Of a stretch of 5,892 nucleotides of DNA, positions 1-5,892 are shown piece after piece; the stretch's first letter is position 1, and every line of letters starts with the position of its first letter. Where the stretch lies: positions 1-5,892 of the forward strand of contig CAMOGC010000102.1 in the NCBI GenBank assembly GCA_946613955.1, given 5' to 3'. The DNA comes from an uncultured Clostridia bacterium (GTDB taxonomy: Bacteria; Bacillota_A; Clostridia; Christensenellales; Aristaeellaceae). Under the pieces are notes generated by a model. That model was given only the letters and a program-made list of their open reading frames with translations. It was not told the DNA's origin and searched no databases. A program made the translations under genes and the position numbers.

Positions 1-590
1 GGCGCTTCCGTTCCTTCGGCCCCGGGGGTTTCCGATGGCACAGCCGTTACGGGCGCGGGAGTTTCCGGGGCCGGGGTTTCCGTCGGGAGGACAACCGGTT
101 CGGGGGTTTCGGAGGGGGCCTCGGTCGGATAGGGGCGCACATCCGGGTTCTCGAACAGATTCGTCTGGGTCGCGCGGCCGGCAATGCCGTCCACCGTCAG
201 GCTGTTGTAATACTGGAAGCGGCGCACCGCGTTCCGGGTCTGCCCGCCGTAGGCGCCGTCGGCGCTTCCCTCCGGCAGATAGCCCAGCTCGATCAGCCGC
301 TCCTGCAGTCTTCGGACCTCGTCGCCCCGGTCGCCCTGAATCAGATTATGATATCCCTTCATATTGGGCGTAATGGTCGGCACCGGTTCCGGGGTCACGG
401 ACACCGTCGCCTCGGGCCGGGGCGTCACCTGCGCGGCCACCGAGGGCAGAACCGTAATCGTTTCCACGATCGCTTCCGTCGGGACGGGCGGAGGCGTCGG
501 CACCGGAGTCACGGAAGGCGCCGACGTGTTTTCCACCGCGCTGGTAAAGGTCACGGTCATATAGATCAGCAGGGTCTTCAGTAAATCCAT
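1..590 (-). CDS. Secreted or membrane-tethered peptidoglycan-binding domain protein (C-terminus cut by window edge)
   Basis: Reading leftward from ATG at 590 gives 196 open codons with no stop before the edge. Residues 1-19 (MDLLKTLLIYMTVTFTSAV) are hydrophobic after a single Lys, so they look like a signal peptide or N-terminal anchor. Residues 24-77 are a Pro/Thr/Val-rich linker with repeated TP units. Residues 82-147 match a PG_binding_1 domain: GDRGDEVRRLQERLIELGYL, then DGAYGGQT, AVRRFQ and LTVDGIAG are the usual landmarks of this three-helix fold. From residue 150 to the edge the chain is again Pro/Thr/Glu-rich (ETPEP, ETPAPETPAP). Family knowledge says this domain binds cell-wall peptidoglycan. 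No catalytic domain is visible, but one could lie beyond the edge. A GGAGGA ribosome site (complement of 601-606) sits 10 bases before the start and a strong promoter lies upstream. The domain call is firm; the cellular role is unknown. Confidence 0.85.
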   Translation of the reverse strand, partial: MDLLKTLLIYMTVTFTSAVENTSAPSVTPVPTPPPVPTEAIVETITVLPSVAAQVTPRPEATVSVTPEPVPTITPNMKGYHNLIQGDRGDEVRRLQERLIELGYLPEGSADGAYGGQTRNAVRRFQYYNSLTVDGIAGRATQTNLFENPDVRPYPTEAPSETPEPVVLPTETPAPETPAPVTAVPSETPGAEGTEA

Positions 591-624
591 AAAGCGCACT
601 TCCTCCCCGGAAAATCACGCGTAA

Positions 625-653
625 ATTATAACAAACCTTTCCCGCCATGACAA
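625..653 (-). promoter_or_regulatory. Sigma-A/sigma-70 type promoter for the leftward peptidoglycan-binding protein gene
   Basis: On the minus strand a TTGTCA box (complement of 648-653) is followed after exactly 17 bases by a perfect TATAAT box (complement of 625-630). Transcription would be expected to start near 618, giving a leader of about 28 bases that contains the GGAGGA ribosome site before the ATG at 590. The -35 is one mismatch from TTGACA. This is the best promoter match I noticed in the window and lies in a short A+T-rich island within G+C-rich DNA. Confidence 0.8.
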
Positions 654-675
654 TCCCCGTTTTTTATGGTACACT
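647..675 (+). promoter_or_regulatory. Probable divergent promoter for the recD2 operon
   Basis: ATGACA (647-652) is one mismatch from the -35 consensus. After 17 bases comes TACACT (670-675), four of six matches to TATAAT, preceded by TG plus one base (667-669), which makes an extended -10 element. Transcription would start near 682, giving a leader of about 38 bases before the recD2 ATG at 720. Its -35 box overlaps that of the leftward promoter almost completely. The -10 is weaker than its partner's, so confidence is moderate. Confidence 0.55.
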
Positions 676-705
676 GTCCGGGAGCGCGGCGCGCGGCAAA
701 CAGGC

Positions 706-711
706 GGGAGG
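706..711 (+). promoter_or_regulatory. Ribosome binding site that decides the recD2 start
   Basis: GGGAGG ends 8 bases before the ATG at 720. The reading frame stays open upstream to another ATG at 666, but that codon overlaps the proposed -10 element, so it would not be transcribed from this promoter. I see no ribosome site in the bases before it. Confidence 0.75.
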
Positions 712-719
712 CGAAAGCC

Positions 720-2954
720 ATGGAGCGGCTGGAGGCGGGAGTTCTGGGAACCATTTTCCGCAACGAGGAAAACGGTTATTCCGTCGTTTCCATCCGGGTC
801 GGCCGGCAGGAGGCGACGGCCACGGGGGTGCTGCCGGAGCTGGCCCCCGGGGAGCAGGTGCTGCTCGGCGGCGAATGGGTGGAGCACAAGTCCTACGGCC
901 GCCAGTTCAAGGTCGCCTCCTGCCAGGTCCAAACCCCGACCACCCTGCTGGGCATCGAGCGGTATCTGGCCAGCGGCATCATCCGCGGCATCGGCCCCTC
1001 CACCGCCCGGCTGATCGTCGAATGCTTCGGGGAGGAGACCCTCGCCGTCCTCTCGGAGCACCCGGAGCGGCTGACGCGGGTTTCCGGCATCGGCGCCAAG
1101 CGGGCGGCCATGATCGCGGAAAGCTTCGCCGAACAGCAGGAGACCCGCCGGGCGCTGATTTTTCTTCAGGCCTACGGCGTCCCGGCCACCCTGGCCATGA
1201 AAATCAGCAAGCGGTACGGGGACCGGGCCCAGGAGCTCATCCGCGCCAATCCCTACCGCCTGTGCGACGATCTGGAGGGCGTCGGATTCCAGACGGCGGA
1301 TCGCATCGGCGTCGCCCTGGGGCTGCCCCCGGAGGGAACGGACCGGATCCGCTGCGCCCTGGCGCACCTGCTGCGCGAGGCCGCCGCCGTCTCAGGCCAC
1401 GTGTTCCTGCCGGAGGAGGAGCTGATCCGCGCCGCCTCGGGGCTTTTGCGGATTGGCCCGGAAAACTGCCGGCGGGAGCTGACCCAGATGCTGCTGGCGC
1501 GGAAGCTCGTGGCGGAGCTGGCGGAGGACGGCGTCTCCCGCCGGATCTATCTGCCCGCCCTCCACTCGGCCGAAAAGGAGGTGGCCCGCCGCCTGGCGGA
1601 GCTGATGGCCGCCATCCGCCCCGGCCGCTTCCGGGGCGCGGAAAAGCGGATTGCCCGCTTTGAGCGGGAACACCGCATCTCCTTCTCCCCCCGCCAGCGG
1701 GAAGCCATCGTTCAGGCGCTGGAAAACGGCGTCTTCGTCATTACCGGCGGGCCCGGAACCGGGAAAACCACCATCATCAACTGCGTGCTCGCCCTGCTGG
1801 AGGAGGAAAACGAAACCCTGCTCTGCGCCCCCACCGGCCGGGCCGCCAAGCGCATGGCCGAGGCCACCGGCGCCGAGGCGAAAACCATCCACCGCCTGCT
1901 GGAATACGGCGGGGAGGAGGGGGCTTTCGCCCGGAACGCGGAGCATCCCCTGGAGGCGGACTGCGTCATCGCCGACGAGGCCTCCATGATCGATCTGGCG
2001 CTGATGCAGGCGCTGCTGCGGGCCATCGAGCCGGGAACGCGGCTGATCCTGGTGGGCGACGCGGACCAGCTGCCCAGCGTCGGCGCCGGAAACGTCCTGG
2101 GGGACATTCTCCAGAGCGGCCGCGTTCCCTGCGCCCGGCTGACGGACATTTTCCGCCAGAGCGAGCAGAGCCGCATCGTCCTCAACGCCCATCTGATCAA
2201 CCGGGGGGAAATGCCCCTGCTCAACGGCCGGGGCTCCGACTTTTTCTTTGAGCGGAAAACCTCCCTCCGGGACGCGGCGGAGGCCATCGTCGCCCTGATG
2301 AAAACCCGGCTGCCCGGATTCCTGGGGTATCCGCCGAAGGAGGCCGCCGCCCTCGCCATCCGGAACATCCAGGTGCTGGCCCCGGCAAAAAAGGGCGAAT
2401 GCGGCGTCCTCCAGCTGAACCGCCTGCTCCAGGAGGCGCTGAACCCGCCCCGGCCCGGGGTGCCGGAAATCACCTGGGGAGAGACGGTGTTCCGCGTCGG
2501 CGACAAGGTGATCCAGACCCGGAACAACTACGATCTTCTCTGGCGGCGGAGCACCCCCGGCGGCACGGAGGACGGCAGCGGGATCTTTAACGGGGACATC
2601 GGCGCCGTCCTGTCCGCCGATCCCGGCGAGCACACCCTGACCGTCCGCTTCGACGACGACCGGGACGTGGTCTACGAGTCCGCGGATCTGGAGGATCTGA
2701 GCCTGGCCTACTGCCTCTCGGTCCATAAAAGTCAGGGCAGCGAGTTTCCCGTGGTCATCATGCCCGTGACCGGCGGGCCCCCGATGCTGCTGACCCGGAA
2801 CCTGTTCTATACCGCCCTGACCCGCGCCCGCCGCCTGGTGGTGCTGGTGGGAACCGAGGAGGTCATCCGGGCCATGGTGCAAAACGACCATGTCGCCAAA
2901 CGATATACGACCCTGGCCCTTCGCCTGGCCCGGGCGGAGGAGGAATGGACATGA
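720..2954 (+). CDS. recD2: ATP-dependent RecD2-type DNA helicase (RecD/TraA family, SF1B)
   Basis: The 744-residue product has the full layout of stand-alone RecD2, a 5'-3' DNA helicase linked to genome maintenance in bacteria. The N-terminal region (about 1-80) is the family's OB-like extension. Helix-hairpin-helix-like turns follow at GIGPSTA (90-96), GIGAKRA (123-129) and GVGFQTAD (187-194). The motor begins near SPRQREAI. Walker A is GGPGTGKTT (343-351, Lys349), Walker B is DEAS (419-422), motif III is GDADQLPSVG (446-455), then FRQSEQSRIV, GIFNGDIG, HKSQGSEF (669-676) and YTALTRAR (697-704). All expected motor residues are present and the length is usual for the family. The start at 720 is preferred over the in-frame ATG at 666, whose 18 extra residues look like translated leader. 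No recB or recC is visible nearby. The stop overlaps the next gene's start, indicating an operon. Confidence 0.96.
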   Translation: MERLEAGVLGTIFRNEENGYSVVSIRVGRQEATATGVLPELAPGEQVLLGGEWVEHKSYGRQFKVASCQVQTPTTLLGIERYLASGIIRGIGPSTARLIVECFGEETLAVLSEHPERLTRVSGIGAKRAAMIAESFAEQQETRRALIFLQAYGVPATLAMKISKRYGDRAQELIRANPYRLCDDLEGVGFQTADRIGVALGLPPEGTDRIRCALAHLLREAAAVSGHVFLPEEELIRAASGLLRIGPENCRRELTQMLLARKLVAELAEDGVSRRIYLPALHSAEKEVARRLAELMAAIRPGRFRGAEKRIARFEREHRISFSPRQREAIVQALENGVFVITGGPGTGKTTIINCVLALLEEENETLLCAPTGRAAKRMAEATGAEAKTIHRLLEYGGEEGAFARNAEHPLEADCVIADEASMIDLALMQALLRAIEPGTRLILVGDADQLPSVGAGNVLGDILQSGRVPCARLTDIFRQSEQSRIVLNAHLINRGEMPLLNGRGSDFFFERKTSLRDAAEAIVALMKTRLPGFLGYPPKEAAALAIRNIQVLAPAKKGECGVLQLNRLLQEALNPPRPGVPEITWGETVFRVGDKVIQTRNNYDLLWRRSTPGGTEDGSGIFNGDIGAVLSADPGEHTLTVRFDDDRDVVYESADLEDLSLAYCLSVHKSQGSEFPVVIMPVTGGPPMLLTRNLFYTALTRARRLVVLVGTEEVIRAMVQNDHVAKRYTTLALRLARAEEEWT
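2936..2943 (+). promoter_or_regulatory. Ribosome binding site within the recD2 end, deciding the comF start
   Basis: GGAGGAGG lies inside the last codons of recD2. Its second GGAGG (2939-2943) leaves 7 bases to the ATG at 2951. The in-frame ATG at 2945 sits only 1 to 4 bases from the motif, which is too close. The arrangement favours 2951 and translational coupling. Confidence 0.7.
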
Positions 2955-3646
2955 ATCCGCCGCGAAAGGGAATCCGGTCTCTCCGGGAGGCGTATGCCGG
3001 ATGCGTTCGCCTTCTTCGGGAAATCCTGTATCCCGAGGGCGCCCTGTGCCAGGGCTGCGGAAAGATTTCGGACGGCCGCTGCCTCTGCCCCGCCTGCCGC
3101 AGGGAGCTGGTTTACGCGGACCTGCTCGGCTCCTGGGACCGGCGGGAGCTTCGGGGGGCCACCGCCTGGTCGGCCCGGAGCCATCAGGGGCTGCCCCGGC
3201 AGCTGGTGCTCCGGCTGAAGCATCACGCCGTCGCCCAGGTGGCCGAGGAGCTGGCCGCCGGCGTCCTTCCGCCCCCGGCCGAATGCTCCCTGCCGCCGGA
3301 CACGGTGGTCTGCTGGGTACCCATGCCCGCCCATCGGCGGCGGGAGCGCTGCGTGGATCACGGCCGTCTGCTGGCGGAGGCGGTGGCCCGGCATCTGGCC
3401 CTGCCCTGCCGGCCCCTGCTGACCCGGACCGATCCCCGCGCCCATACCCAGGAGGGCCTGAACCAGGCCCAGCGGCGGAAAAACCTGCGGAAGGCCTTTC
3501 GCGCCGCGGAGGAAATTCATTTCCCCGTCCTGCTGGTGGATGACGTGCTGACCACCGGCACCACCGCCGAGCGCTGCGCCGCCGTCCTCCGGGGCGCCGG
3601 CGCCCCGGAGGTGACCGTGATGACCATGACCCACGCCCGCCGCTGA
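2951..3646 (+). CDS. comF: ComF-family protein (phosphoribosyltransferase fold with zinc-ribbon N-terminus)
   Basis: The 231-residue product matches ComF/ComFC proteins, which in naturally competent bacteria are needed after DNA uptake, probably in the cytoplasm with the DNA-processing machinery. The N-terminus holds a probable zinc-binding set, C33-x2-C36 and C46-x2-C49, with an extra C44. Next come LRLKHHAVAQVAEELA in the family's 'LKYxGxxxLA' position, WVPMPAHRRRERCVDH (about 122-137), QEGLNQAQRRKNLRKAF (167-183), and the PRPP-loop-like motif VLLVDDVLTTGTT (193-205) with its two Asp and TTGTT. Length is normal. The ATG at 2951 overlaps the recD2 stop as ATGA; an ATG at 2945 would add two residues. 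A helicase gene beside comF fits a DNA-processing role, but ComF proteins also occur in species not known to take up DNA, so competence itself is inference. Confidence 0.92.
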   Translation: MNPPRKGIRSLREAYAGCVRLLREILYPEGALCQGCGKISDGRCLCPACRRELVYADLLGSWDRRELRGATAWSARSHQGLPRQLVLRLKHHAVAQVAEELAAGVLPPPAECSLPPDTVVCWVPMPAHRRRERCVDHGRLLAEAVARHLALPCRPLLTRTDPRAHTQEGLNQAQRRKNLRKAFRAAEEIHFPVLLVDDVLTTGTTAERCAAVLRGAGAPEVTVMTMTHARR

Positions 3647-3699
3647 CCGCGCGCAAAAGCCGGAAGGAGCCGCGCCGGCCCCGGACGGACGAACAGACG

Positions 3700-3705
3700 A
3701 AAGGA
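3700..3705 (+). promoter_or_regulatory. Ribosome binding site for the GTG start of the Rlu gene
   Basis: AAAGGA ends 7 bases before GTG 3713. A second in-frame GTG at 3728 is 22 bases away, too far for this site, so 3713 is chosen. No ATG, GTG or TTG occurs in this frame between the comF stop and 3713. Confidence 0.65.
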
Positions 3706-3709
3706 TCAA

Positions 3710-3735
3710 GCTGTGAGAAATGCCGCTGTGAGAAA
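3710..3735 (+). repeat. Short direct repeat containing two GTG codons at the Rlu gene start
   Basis: The 11-base unit GCTGTGAGAAA occurs at 3710-3720 and again at 3725-3735, a spacing of 15 bases, with the intervening TGCC and following GACC partly alike. Because 15 is a multiple of three, both copies place GTG in the same frame and encode a repeated V-R-(N/K) segment. It looks like a small in-frame tandem duplication. Confidence 0.8.
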
Positions 3736-4714
3736 GACCGCCGGAACAGAAGCCGCCCTGACCCACCCCGCCGAGGCGGACGCGGATGCGTCCGGCGGCG
3801 CCGGATCGGAAGAAAAAACCTGGATTTTCCGGGGCGACGGCCGCCGGGCCGATCTGCTGCTTTCGGAGGGCTGCGGCCTCAGCCGCAGCCGCGTGGCCGC
3901 CCTGATGGCCGAGGGCCGGTGCCTGCTGGCGGGCCGGCCCTGTCTCAAGGCGGGAACCCGGGTGCCGGAGGGGGCGGAAATCCTGCTGACGGTGCCCGCT
4001 CCCCGCCCCGCCGCTCCCCAGCCGGAAGCCCTGCCCCTGGAAATCCTGTATCAGGACGCGGATCTGGCCGTGGTCGTCAAGCCCCGGGGCATGGTGGTCC
4101 ATCCCGCCGCCGGCCACGCCGACGGCACCCTGGTCAACGCCCTGCTCCATCATCTGGATTCCCTGGGGGGCATCGGCGGGGAGCTCCGGCCGGGCATCGT
4201 GCACCGGCTGGACCGGGATACCTCCGGCCTCCTGCTGGTGGCCAAGAACGACGAAAGCCAGCAGGCCCTCAGCCGCATGCTGCAGGAGAGGACCATTGAA
4301 AAGCATTACCGGGCCCTGGTGGAGGGAATTCCGAAGGAGCCGGAGGGAACCGTTTCCCTGCCCATCGGCCGCAGCAAAAAGGACCGGAAGAAGATGGCCG
4401 TGGATCCCGAAGGGCGGGAGGCCGTAACCCGATGGCGGATTCTGCGGGAAGGCCGGGGCTGCGCGCTGCTGGATGTGCGCATCCTGACCGGGCGCACCCA
4501 TCAGATCCGGGTGCACATGAAGGCGATTCACCATCCCGTCTGCGGCGATCCGCTGTACGGGCTGGAAAAAGGCCTCCGGGTGCCCTGCCTGATGCTCCAC
4601 GCCTTTTCCCTCGCCTTTGATCATCCCCGGACGGGGGAGCCGCTCCGCTTCGAGGCCCCGCTGCCGGAGGATTTCCGCCGGGGGCTGAAGGCGGGAGGCA
4701 TCGAAGAGGCATAG
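3713..4714 (+). CDS. rluD: RluA/RluD-family 23S rRNA pseudouridine synthase
   Basis: The 333-residue product has the family's two-domain plan. An S4-type RNA-binding domain spans about 36-95 (LSRSRVAALMAEGRCLLAG). The catalytic domain follows from about 108: DLAVVVKPRGMVVHPAAGH, then GIVHRLDRDTSGLLLVAK with the catalytic Asp167 in the HRLD motif, EKHYRALVEG, and GRTHQIRVH (260-268) with GDPLYG. Such enzymes convert uridine to pseudouridine in RNA, and RluD acts on the large-subunit rRNA helix 69 loop. The exact target of this member cannot be read from sequence, and Bacillota carry several paralogues, so the symbol is tentative. The first 35 residues are an Ala/Glu/Asp-rich extension without recognisable fold, longer than usual before the S4 domain. 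It lies 66 bases after comF on the same strand with no clear terminator between, so co-transcription is plausible. Confidence 0.92.
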   Translation: MRNAAVRKTAGTEAALTHPAEADADASGGAGSEEKTWIFRGDGRRADLLLSEGCGLSRSRVAALMAEGRCLLAGRPCLKAGTRVPEGAEILLTVPAPRPAAPQPEALPLEILYQDADLAVVVKPRGMVVHPAAGHADGTLVNALLHHLDSLGGIGGELRPGIVHRLDRDTSGLLLVAKNDESQQALSRMLQERTIEKHYRALVEGIPKEPEGTVSLPIGRSKKDRKKMAVDPEGREAVTRWRILREGRGCALLDVRILTGRTHQIRVHMKAIHHPVCGDPLYGLEKGLRVPCLMLHAFSLAFDHPRTGEPLRFEAPLPEDFRRGLKAGGIEEA

Positions 4715-4718
4715 AAGC

Positions 4719-4740
4719 GCGTCGCCCGAACCGGTGACGC
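4719..4740. other. Small hairpin after the Rlu stop codon
   Basis: GCGTCGCC (4719-4726) can pair with GGTGACGC (4733-4740) through eight pairs including one G-U, with a six-base loop. No T-tract follows, so it is not a standard intrinsic terminator. It could stabilise the transcript end or be chance in G+C-rich DNA. Confidence 0.35.
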
Positions 4741-4778
4741 CGCCCTTTGGAAGTCCCGGATCGCCGGGCGCACAATGC

Positions 4779-4812
4779 AAACGCCCGAAACCGTCATGGC
4801 TTCGGGCGTTTT
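4779..4812 (+). terminator. Rho-independent terminator between convergent genes
   Basis: AAACGCCCGAA (4779-4789) is perfectly complementary to TTCGGGCGTTT (4801-4811), an 11-pair stem around an 11-base loop in which CC and GG may add two more pairs. On the plus strand the stem runs into TTTT and then a T-rich stretch, fitting termination of the recD2-comF-rlu transcript. On the minus strand only TTT follows, so it would serve rfbD less well, though a bidirectional role is possible. Confidence 0.78.
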
Positions 4813-4821
4813 GATATGCGT

Positions 4822-5682
4822 TTATTTTGCGGGCGTTTCCGCCTCCAGCTCCTTCAGATAGCGGCTCAGGGCGTTTTCCACCGAAGGCATGGGCTCGATG
4901 CCCGCCGCCTTCAGCCGCTCCGCCGACAGGCGGGAGTTCAGGGGCCGCCGGGCCGGCGTCGGATACTCCGCCGAGGGCACCGGAACGACCCTGCATTTCA
5001 TCCCCTTCAGGGCAAAGATCATCCTGGTAAAATCCGCCCAGGACAGATAGCCCTCGTTGCGCACGTGGTAGATGCCGTAGCGCTCGGTTCTGATCAGGTC
5101 GCAGATCACCCGGGCCAGATCCACCGTATAGGTCGGGGAGCCGATCTGATCGTCCACCACCCGAACCTCCGGCCGCTCGGCGCCCAGGCGGAGCATCGTC
5201 CGGACGAAATTCTTTCCGTGGACGCCGAACACCCAGGAGGAGCGGAGCACGAAATACCGGGTCATCAGCCCGCGGACCGCCATCTCCCCCTGCATCTTGC
5301 TCAGCCCGTAAACATTCAGGGGCTGATAGGCCGCGTCCTCCCGCCAGGGTTCCTCCCCCTGGCCGGAAAAAACGTAATCCGTGGAAATATATACCAGCTT
5401 CGCGCCGACGCTCAGGGCGGCCCGCACCATGTTCATGGTTCCGTCCCCGTTGACCTGGCAGCATTTTTCCGGCTCGCTTTCCGCCTTGTCCACGGCGGTA
5501 TAGGCGGCGCAGTGGACGATGACGTCGGGCGCGTAATCCCGGACATAGGCCTTGACGGCCGGCCCGTCGGTCAGGTCAAAATCCTGCACGTCCACGCCCC
5601 GGCAGGGAACGCCCCGCTGCTCCAGCAGCCGGATCACGTCCCAGCCCAGCTGACCGTTGTATCCGGTCACCAAAACCTTCAT
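4822..5682 (-). CDS. rfbD: dTDP-4-dehydrorhamnose reductase (RfbD/RmlD)
   Basis: The 286-residue product is an extended short-chain dehydrogenase. RmlD enzymes use NAD(P)H to reduce dTDP-4-dehydro-L-rhamnose, the last step of dTDP-L-rhamnose synthesis for cell-surface polysaccharide. Visible motifs are the Rossmann loop GYNGQLG (7-13), HCAAYTAVDKAESE (57-70), STDYVFSG (100-107), the catalytic YGLSK (Tyr125, Lys129), RSSWVFG, DDQIGSPTYTVDLA (177-190) and a C-terminal RPLNSRLS (246-253). Length is usual. The start ATG has GGGAGG (complement of 5691-5696) 8 bases upstream. The aspartate kinase gene ends 36 bases upstream on the same strand with no terminator or clear promoter between, so read-through is likely. 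The other rhamnose genes (rfbA, rfbB, rfbC) are not in view, so a related sugar-nucleotide reductase activity is possible. Confidence 0.92.
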   Translation of the reverse strand: MKVLVTGYNGQLGWDVIRLLEQRGVPCRGVDVQDFDLTDGPAVKAYVRDYAPDVIVHCAAYTAVDKAESEPEKCCQVNGDGTMNMVRAALSVGAKLVYISTDYVFSGQGEEPWREDAAYQPLNVYGLSKMQGEMAVRGLMTRYFVLRSSWVFGVHGKNFVRTMLRLGAERPEVRVVDDQIGSPTYTVDLARVICDLIRTERYGIYHVRNEGYLSWADFTRMIFALKGMKCRVVPVPSAEYPTPARRPLNSRLSAERLKAAGIEPMPSVENALSRYLKELEAETPAK

Positions 5683-5718
5683 CGAGGTATCCTCCCTTTG
5701 TCCCTCGCTCGCCGGTTT

Positions 5719-5892
5719 TCAGCCGACAAACTCATGATAAATCGCGTGGATGGTGGCTTCGAAATCGCTGTCGTTAACGCCGACGATGATGCTCAGCTCG
5801 CTGGAGCCCTGGTCGATCATCCGGACGTTGATCCTGGAGCGGCTCATGGCGGAGAACAGCCGCGCCGCCGTGCCGCAGTTGTGCACCATGCC
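5719..5892 (-). CDS. lysC: Aspartate kinase, C-terminal ACT domain (N-terminus beyond window edge)
   Basis: The last 57 residues and TGA stop are readable on the minus strand. They contain CGTAARLFSAMS, then INVRMIDQGSSELSIIVGV and DFEATIHAIYHEFVG, the highly conserved end of monofunctional aspartate kinases. These enzymes phosphorylate aspartate at the entry to the lysine, threonine and methionine pathway. The C-terminal ACT repeat forms part of the regulatory site, where lysine and/or threonine gives feedback control. The catalytic domain is outside the window, so the isozyme type cannot be assigned. The gene precedes rfbD by 36 bases. Confidence 0.9.
   Translation of the reverse strand, partial: GMVHNCGTAARLFSAMSRSRINVRMIDQGSSELSIIVGVNDSDFEATIHAIYHEFVG

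Noticed and set aside
3..143. GGGGTTTCCG-like repeats near the left edge, considered as a possible minisatellite or regulatory repeat
   Set aside because: Read on the minus strand they simply encode the repeated Glu-Thr-Pro units of the protein's linker; the repeats are irregular and explained by coding.
35..373. Plus-strand open frame at the left end
   Set aside because: It is antisense to the peptidoglycan-binding protein gene, which has a signal-like N-terminus, domain motifs, ribosome site and promoter; the plus-strand translation is Arg/Pro/Gly-rich without features.
666..719. Upstream in-frame ATG that would lengthen RecD2 by 18 residues
   Set aside because: The codon overlaps the proposed -10 element and has no visible ribosome site, while the ATG at 720 has a well-spaced GGGAGG and begins where the family homology begins.
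1392..3656. Long minus-strand open frame (754 codons) opposite recD2 and comF
   Set aside because: Same reasoning: it is the shadow of well-supported plus-strand genes, with no recognisable domain and no credible ribosome site.
3644..3712. Open frame continuing past the comF TGA in the same frame as the Rlu gene, suggesting a readthrough fusion
   Set aside because: The two genes merely share a frame by chance (one in three). The 22 intervening codons look like ordinary spacer, there is a ribosome site before GTG 3713, and nothing near the TGA suggests recoding such as a selenocysteine element.
2807..5464. Very long open frame on the minus strand (885 codons) opposite recD2's end, comF and rlu
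   Set aside because: It runs antisense to genes with clear family motifs, is in a different frame from rfbD, and its Gly/Pro/Arg/Gln-rich translation shows no domain. Long stop-free antisense frames are expected in DNA with such strong third-position G+C bias.

Overview
The window is a stretch of ordinary chromosome from a G+C-rich bacterium. Five genes can be read in full or nearly so, plus the tail of a sixth. The gene set fits Bacillota, most likely a Clostridia-type lineage: a RecD2-type helicase with no RecBC context, a ComF protein directly downstream of it, strong GGAGG-type ribosome binding sites, and a secreted peptidoglycan-binding protein with Pro/Thr-rich linkers. The taxonomic call is inference. 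The base composition is high for that group (roughly two-thirds G+C by eye, not counted). No mobile element, CRISPR array, tRNA, rRNA or phage gene was seen.

Layout, left to right. Bases 1-590 (minus) encode the N-terminal 196 residues of an exported or membrane-tethered peptidoglycan-binding-domain protein that runs off the left edge. Bases 591-719 are a compact divergent control region with two sigma-A-like promoters whose -35 boxes overlap, one firing left and one right. Bases 720-3646 (plus) hold recD2 and a comF-family gene, joined by an ATGA stop/start overlap. After a 66-base gap, an RluA/RluD-family pseudouridine synthase gene starts at a GTG inside a small direct repeat (3713-4714, plus). 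Bases 4715-4821 lie between convergent genes and hold a probable intrinsic terminator and two weaker hairpins. Bases 4822-5682 (minus) encode an RfbD/RmlD-type dTDP-4-dehydrorhamnose reductase. Its upstream neighbour, 36 bases away on the same strand, is the C-terminal ACT domain of an aspartate kinase that runs off the right edge.

Functionally, recD2-comF forms a DNA-processing pair (helicase plus a possible competence-linked phosphoribosyltransferase-fold protein). The Rlu gene modifies RNA and may be read from the same transcript. The lysC-rfbD pair joins amino-acid synthesis to deoxysugar synthesis without an obvious pathway link. I found no convincing undescribed system. The most interesting points are the overlapping divergent promoters, the linker-rich cell-wall protein, and the small repeat at the Rlu start.
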